Both the position numbers and the translations under genes were made by a program. Below are positions 60,284 to 64,000 of a stretch of DNA of 64,000 bases, piece after piece. Below the pieces are notes generated by a model that searched no databases, was not told the DNA's origin, and saw only the letters and a program-made list of their open reading frames with translations. This stretch comes from Lactuca virosa (Eukaryota; Streptophyta; Magnoliopsida; Asterales; Asteraceae), in contig CAKMRJ010003334.1 of assembly GCA_928212115.1 (NCBI GenBank), positions 341,855,508 to 341,919,507 on the forward strand, written 5' to 3'. How positions within the stretch are numbered: the stretch's first letter is position 1; every line of letters begins with the position of its first letter.

Positions 60284-60948
60284 CTAACAACTCCTGAAGT
60301 GTGTAGACAACTCCTGCATCTCAGGAGGAGCCAACCGATACGGTGCCTTGGCTATCGGAGCCGCACCAGGGACTAGGTCGATCCTGAACTCCACCTGTCG
60401 CTCCGGAGGTATCCCTGGCAACTCCTCGGGGAATACATCCGCGAATTCTCGTACTACGGGCACATCGCCCACCGTCGCCCTACCCGCCTCCCGGGTATCC
60501 ATAACATACGCGACATAACCTGCGCAACCCTGCTGGAGGTAACGCCTAGCTCTCGCTGCTGAACATAAGGCCGGTCCTCGCTGTGGCCTCTCGCCCTGAA
60601 TCACCAGCTCTCCCCCACTTGGGGTCCTGATCCGCACCAACTGCTGCGCGCAGTCGATCACTGCCCCATTAGGGCTGAGCCAATCCATGCCTATAATCAC
60701 CTTGTTCCCACGCAATGGAATGGGAACCAAGTCTACCAAGTAGCGCTCCTCAAATAACCTCAGCACACAATCTCGGAAGACCTCAGATGCTCGCACTGAT
60801 CGGTCGTCCGCAATCTCGACCTCTAGAGGGCAATCCAACGTACCCGAAGACTCAGAAAACTTCTTGCTAAGCGCAAGAGAAACGAATGATCGGGTAGCGC
60901 CCGAATCAAACAGTACCTGTACTGGGATACCGTTCACATGGAACGATC
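60284..60948 (-). pseudogene. M aspartic protease and linker to RT
   Basis: Begins right after the proposed intron acceptor. The active-site motif LFDSGATRSFVS is near the start, as in retroviral aspartic proteases, which cleave the polyprotein. The DWLSPNGA motif and the PGAAPIAKAPYRLAPPEM linker to RT follow. The frame ends early at 60284 because of a 1-bp loss. It has no ATG of its own; the region is entered from gag either by splicing of 60949-61012 or by frameshift. Confidence 0.88.
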
Positions 60949-62216
60949 CTAAACAGAGCACATATCAATAACATAAACGTCATAAAAATAAACCAGAGGG
61001 AAAGAATCATACCCGTCACTACATCGGGTGCAGCGCGTGCCTCCTCGGTAGTCAGCTGAAATGCCCGACTCCTCACCACTGGAGCCTCTGCCTTGCCCTG
61101 CCGGCCATCGGTAATCCGCAGGGTCGCTGGAGTTGGCGCCTTTACTGGCGCTGCTGCTGTCAACTGGGGGCAATTGGCCTTCTTGTGGCCCCTCTGGTTG
61201 CAGTGGAAACACAGCAAATTTGACGTCTGTAACACAGGTGCAGGGGCGGTACAATCCATGCTGAAGTGCCCTAACTTGCCGCACTTGTAGTAGCCTGACG
61301 ATCCCAACTTGCACGCTCCCTCGTGCGTCTTGCTGCATTTCCTGCAGCGGCCCCGTCCCTGTTGGCCTTTCGGCCCCGCATCTGGTCCCTTGGGCTTCTT
61401 CCCTGAAGCCCCCATAACATGCCCCTCTTCCGCCTTTCTCTTCCGAATGTGCTCCAGGTCTATCTCCCTCTCCCTTGCCCTAGCAACCATAGAGTCCAGG
61501 GTAGGGCAAGCTGAAAAACGGACATGCTCCCGAATGTCAGCTCGTAGCATGTCATGATAGCGGGTCCTCCTCATATCCTCATCACTCGCGTACTGGGGCA
61601 CCAGTAACGCCCTCTCCCGGAACTTGGCGGTGATCTCCGCCACAGTCTCTGTCGTCTGTCTCATATCTAGGAACTCCCTGGCCAGCTGCTGAAGCTCGAC
61701 AGCCGGCGCAAACTCTGCCGTGAACCTGGTCACGAAGTCCAACCAGGTCATAGCCTCGACAGCCGAGGCTCCCAACGAGTCACCAACGGATTCCCACCAA
61801 TCCCTAGCTGGATCTCTCAAACATCCTGCTGCAAATCTCACCTTCGACCCCTCGGGGCAGAAGCTAGTCAACTGTGCAGACTCAATGTCTGCAATCCATC
61901 GCCTGGCAGCTATGGGGTCCTTCGCCCCGTGAAAATCCGGCGCACCACTGCCCCGGAAGTCCTTGAAGGACAGTGTGCGAGATCCTGACTGGCCAGATGC
62001 CATGTCGCTCCTGAATGCCCTGAGGCGATCCTCCATCAACTCCACTATCCCTTCCTTGATCGACCCGAAGATAATGGGGGTCGAATCAAGGATGCCTCTG
62101 GTGATCTCTGACGCGATGAACTCGCGTAGCCTCTCGTCTATTTGCTCGGAACCTGATCCCGAACCCGATCCCTCTCCTGAACTGCCAACTGCTGGCCTCG
62201 AGCGTAGTACCACCAT
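60906..62216 (-). CDS. M gag
   Basis: An open frame upstream to 62270; I prefer the Met beginning MVVLRSRPAVG (62214-62216) because the earlier codons match leader sequence. The retrotransposon gag domain is about residues 100-250 of the longer frame (motifs DWWESVGDSL, FLDMRQ, RELAL-like RERALLVPQY, ALEREIDLEH-like AREREIDLEH). Zinc knuckles: a short upstream Cys cluster (CRKCSKTHEGAC), a knuckle whose first Cys is Tyr (YYKCGKLGHFSMDC), and an intact CFHCNQRGHKKANC. Gag forms the particle and binds RNA. No stop occurs before the intron-like segment, so this is the only intact-looking gene part in the window. Confidence 0.85.
   Translation of the reverse strand: MVVLRSRPAVGSSGEGSGSGSGSEQIDERLREFIASEITRGILDSTPIIFGSIKEGIVELMEDRLRAFRSDMASGQSGSRTLSFKDFRGSGAPDFHGAKDPIAARRWIADIESAQLTSFCPEGSKVRFAAGCLRDPARDWWESVGDSLGASAVEAMTWLDFVTRFTAEFAPAVELQQLAREFLDMRQTTETVAEITAKFRERALLVPQYASDEDMRRTRYHDMLRADIREHVRFSACPTLDSMVARAREREIDLEHIRKRKAEEGHVMGASGKKPKGPDAGPKGQQGRGRCRKCSKTHEGACKLGSSGYYKCGKLGHFSMDCTAPAPVLQTSNLLCFHCNQRGHKKANCPQLTAAAPVKAPTPATLRITDGRQGKAEAPVVRSRAFQLTTEEARAAPDVVTGMILSLWFIFMTFMLLICALFRIVPCERYPSTGTV
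60949..61012 (-). other. Putative 64-bp intron at the gag-protease junction of M
   Basis: On the minus strand it starts GTATGA (61012), is T-rich, has TTGAT about 18 bases before the end, and ends CTGTTTAG (60949). Gag and protease are in different frames. Taking this segment out makes the frame continuous at the expected polyprotein junction. Unspliced, gag runs on for about 34 unrelated residues to a stop at 60906. It is short for a plant intron, and no transcript evidence is available. Confidence 0.55.
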
Positions 62217-62270
62217 TCTGCAATACATAACGACAACTGTCAGTGGTACTGATACATCTAAAGGGATCAC

Positions 62271-63175
62271 GTCTACTGCAAGGTTCCTGGTCTCGCCTCA
62301 GCCTCCTTAATTCAAGTACGGATCCTCTGCTTTCAGTAGTACGGGCCCATACTACCTTCCACATCTATCCGTACTTTCCTCAAGAACTGCCTCGACTCCA
62401 CCAAGTCCCTACTACTACTGTTGATCTCATGCTAATCTCATCCTAGGCTCGCCCTAGGAAGTCGCCAACCCACTCTCCGCCCTCATCTGCATAAGAAGTC
62501 CCTGCTTTCTTCCCCTAACTAGCTTACGAATACTATTACATATTACTCAGACTAGATAATTCTTCGAATGAGGGATCCTACCCTACAACGGTTGGACTCA
62601 AACAAGAGCTGCGAAATAGGGCTAGACCCAACCCTCTGAAATTATTTAGTCCTTGCAATATGTATATTAACATATTCGTTTACTAGTTAGTGAAAGACAA
62701 CTAGAACTCCTAAAAGCACATAGCTAGCAGCATTCGGACATTGAGTACACATAATCAAGTATATACTACTCTGGCTATCATATCGACTGATCTGTACTAG
62801 CATACACTGCTAAGCTCATACTATCAGGCATAACCTAAACAGACTATCCTACTACTGTCTACTCGGTACTATAATGCAATCCTCATAAAGCTGGAACACA
62901 TAAAGCAGGCACATAAGGCATCATTCCTAGATCCTTAGTCCTATTCTAGCATGTTGTTCTACTGAAACTGAAACTGATAATCATAACATAAACTTGTATG
63001 GGTACTTTGGGGAAAACTTACTTGAGCTCGGCCGGTCGCGCACATCACACACCTCGTTCTTTCTCGAAACTCTTTTACTCAGTCTTTAGAAAATCATTTC
63101 TTTATAAAAATCTTTTAATCCCTCGATTTGAGTCCAGACATCCCCCGAAGGTGTGTCCGAATCCCTCAAACCAGG
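62271..63175 (-). mobile_element. M leader region
   Basis: About 0.9 kb, non-coding. On the minus strand GTATTGCAG precedes the gag Met closely (plus 62219-62227), a possible splice acceptor, but I see no convincing donor. Confidence 0.55.
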
Positions 63176-63187
63176 GCTCTGATACCA
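63176..63187 (-). other. M primer binding site
   Basis: The minus strand reads TGGTATCAGAGC, three bases from the LTR end. Confidence 0.92.
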
Positions 63188-63190
63188 ACT

Positions 63191-64000
63191 TGTAACATCC
63201 CAAAATACGAGCCAAAAAAATTTCATTTTTGAAACATATACTTAGCAAACATTAGAAATAAAACATTCACTGATCATATCATTTCATGAAATGTCGCGTG
63301 TCCGGAAACCATTTTATAAAAACATAATAATGTCAGAGTACAAATCCCAGAATAACTCATGATGCGGAAATCAATGTGTGTGTATGATGTGCCGCTACCG
63401 CGCCAGCTCTTTCCCCTTCGACGAAGAGGTACCTGAAAACAAAACTATAAACTGTAAGCACAAAGCTTAGTGAGTTCCCCCATCATACCACCTACCATAC
63501 AGTTACATAACATACATATATTGTCCGGCATATCTGGGTGCCCGACCTACCCCTTCGGTCCTCCCGACCGGATACTGTCTAGCATATCTGGGAGCTGGCC
63601 TCCCCTTCGGTCCTCTCGACCGGGTTCTGACTAGCATATCTGGGTGCTGGTCTCCCCTTCGGTCCTCTCGACCGGGTACTGTCTAACATATCTGGGAGCT
63701 GGCCTCCCCTTCGGTCCTCTCGACCGGGTACTGACTAGCATATCTGGGTGCTGGTCTCCCCTTCGGTCCTCTCGACCGGGTACTGGGGACTATTTCACCC
63801 CCTTACTACTACCACATAACACATTTATCACATAATCTATCTAGCATGGCTGGGCACGACCGCCCCTTCGACCCTATTGGCCGGTAATCTGGGGACTATC
63901 TCCCCCTACAGTCACTAGTACATAGCATCATGTCATTTTAGCACATAAACATATCACAGGTAGTAACAACCCTAGATGAATATCACAGAGACAATCATCT
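63191..64000 (-). repeat. M 5' LTR, 3' part (continues beyond the window)
   Basis: Plus strand TGTAACATCCCAAAATACG onward. It carries the conserved GAACTCACT block (reverse complement near 63470) and a hairpin minisatellite. Its last 122 bases are identical to 56128-56250. Confidence 0.9.
63529..63795. repeat. 52-bp hairpin minisatellite in M 5' LTR
   Basis: Five units start at 63529, 63583, 63635, 63687 and 63739. The core CATATCTGGG(T/A)GCTGG is followed by CCTTCGGTCCTCTCGACCGG. CGGTC and GACCG form a stem around CTCT(C). A diverged unit occurs near 63842. Confidence 0.92.

Larger units (their letters stand above)
56125..64000 (-). mobile_element. Ty3/gypsy chromovirus M, nearly full length, minus strand
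   Basis: Plus-strand order: truncated 3' LTR, polypurine tract, chromodomain/integrase, RNase H, RT, protease, gag, leader, primer binding site, and a 5' LTR that continues past the window end. The protease-RT-RNase H-integrase-chromodomain order is typical of plant chromoviruses, and the sequence is closest in my recollection to the Tekay clade. About 122 bp at 56128 onward is identical to 63879-64000, confirming the LTR pair. Confidence 0.9.

Noticed and set aside
62219..62227. Splice acceptor just upstream of the M gag start
   Set aside because: GTATTGCAG fits weakly, but no donor or branch site is convincing in the leader.

Overview
This window is repeat DNA from a plant nuclear genome. 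Every coding signal I can recognise belongs to an LTR retrotransposon: gag zinc knuckles, Ty3/gypsy reverse transcriptase, RNase H, integrase and chromodomain, and Ty1/copia gag and RNase H. The plant-type primer binding site TGGTATCAGAGC appears after several LTRs. I see no host gene, tRNA or rRNA. The motif repertoire (ACTCGNCGAGT and GTACGC-CCA-GCGTAC palindromes in LTRs, and the copia LTR start TGTTGGATTAGGTGTCTAAG) reminds me of Asteraceae, most likely Lactuca; that assignment is recollection, not proof.

Layout, with labels used below. 1-6000: 3' part of a copia element (K) with an RNase H tail, a long extra ORF and a 3' LTR. 6111-9572: probable solo gypsy-type LTR, minus strand (S). 9606-11741: gypsy chromodomain tail and LTR (F). 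11760-13747: copia LTR and leader (C1), joined abruptly to a broken gypsy pol and LTR at 13748-18243 (G1). 18244-19053: truncated LTR (X). 19054-22353: AT-rich DNA with tandem repeats and small DNA-transposon-like pieces. 22354-41382: gypsy-derived element H with no recognisable pol. Its 5' LTR is split by a complete gypsy insertion E2 (22531-31884, TSD TTATA), and its leader carries a solo copia LTR (34368-35132). 41383-51472: minus-strand copia derivative A, whose 3' LTR is split by a young non-autonomous LTR element N (41731-44710, TSD ATATA). 51473-52818: truncated gypsy LTR (T). 52819-56124: plus-strand copia fragment B of the same family as A. 56125-64000: nearly full-length minus-strand gypsy chromovirus M, which runs off the right edge.

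Nesting gives relative ages: H is older than E2, and A is older than N. N is the youngest datable insertion, with 3 differences between its 318-bp LTRs. All pol genes present are disabled by stops, frameshifts or truncation; M is the best preserved.

The most unusual signals are architectural. Two unrelated palindromes, in different LTR subfamilies, both occur as pairs about 20-22 bp apart, near the TATA box and again several hundred bp downstream. Many LTRs carry a subfamily-specific minisatellite near their 3' end, often with a hairpin in each unit. Three element truncation points fall at or in those minisatellites. A 63-64 bp intron-like sequence sits at the gag-protease junction in two diverged elements.
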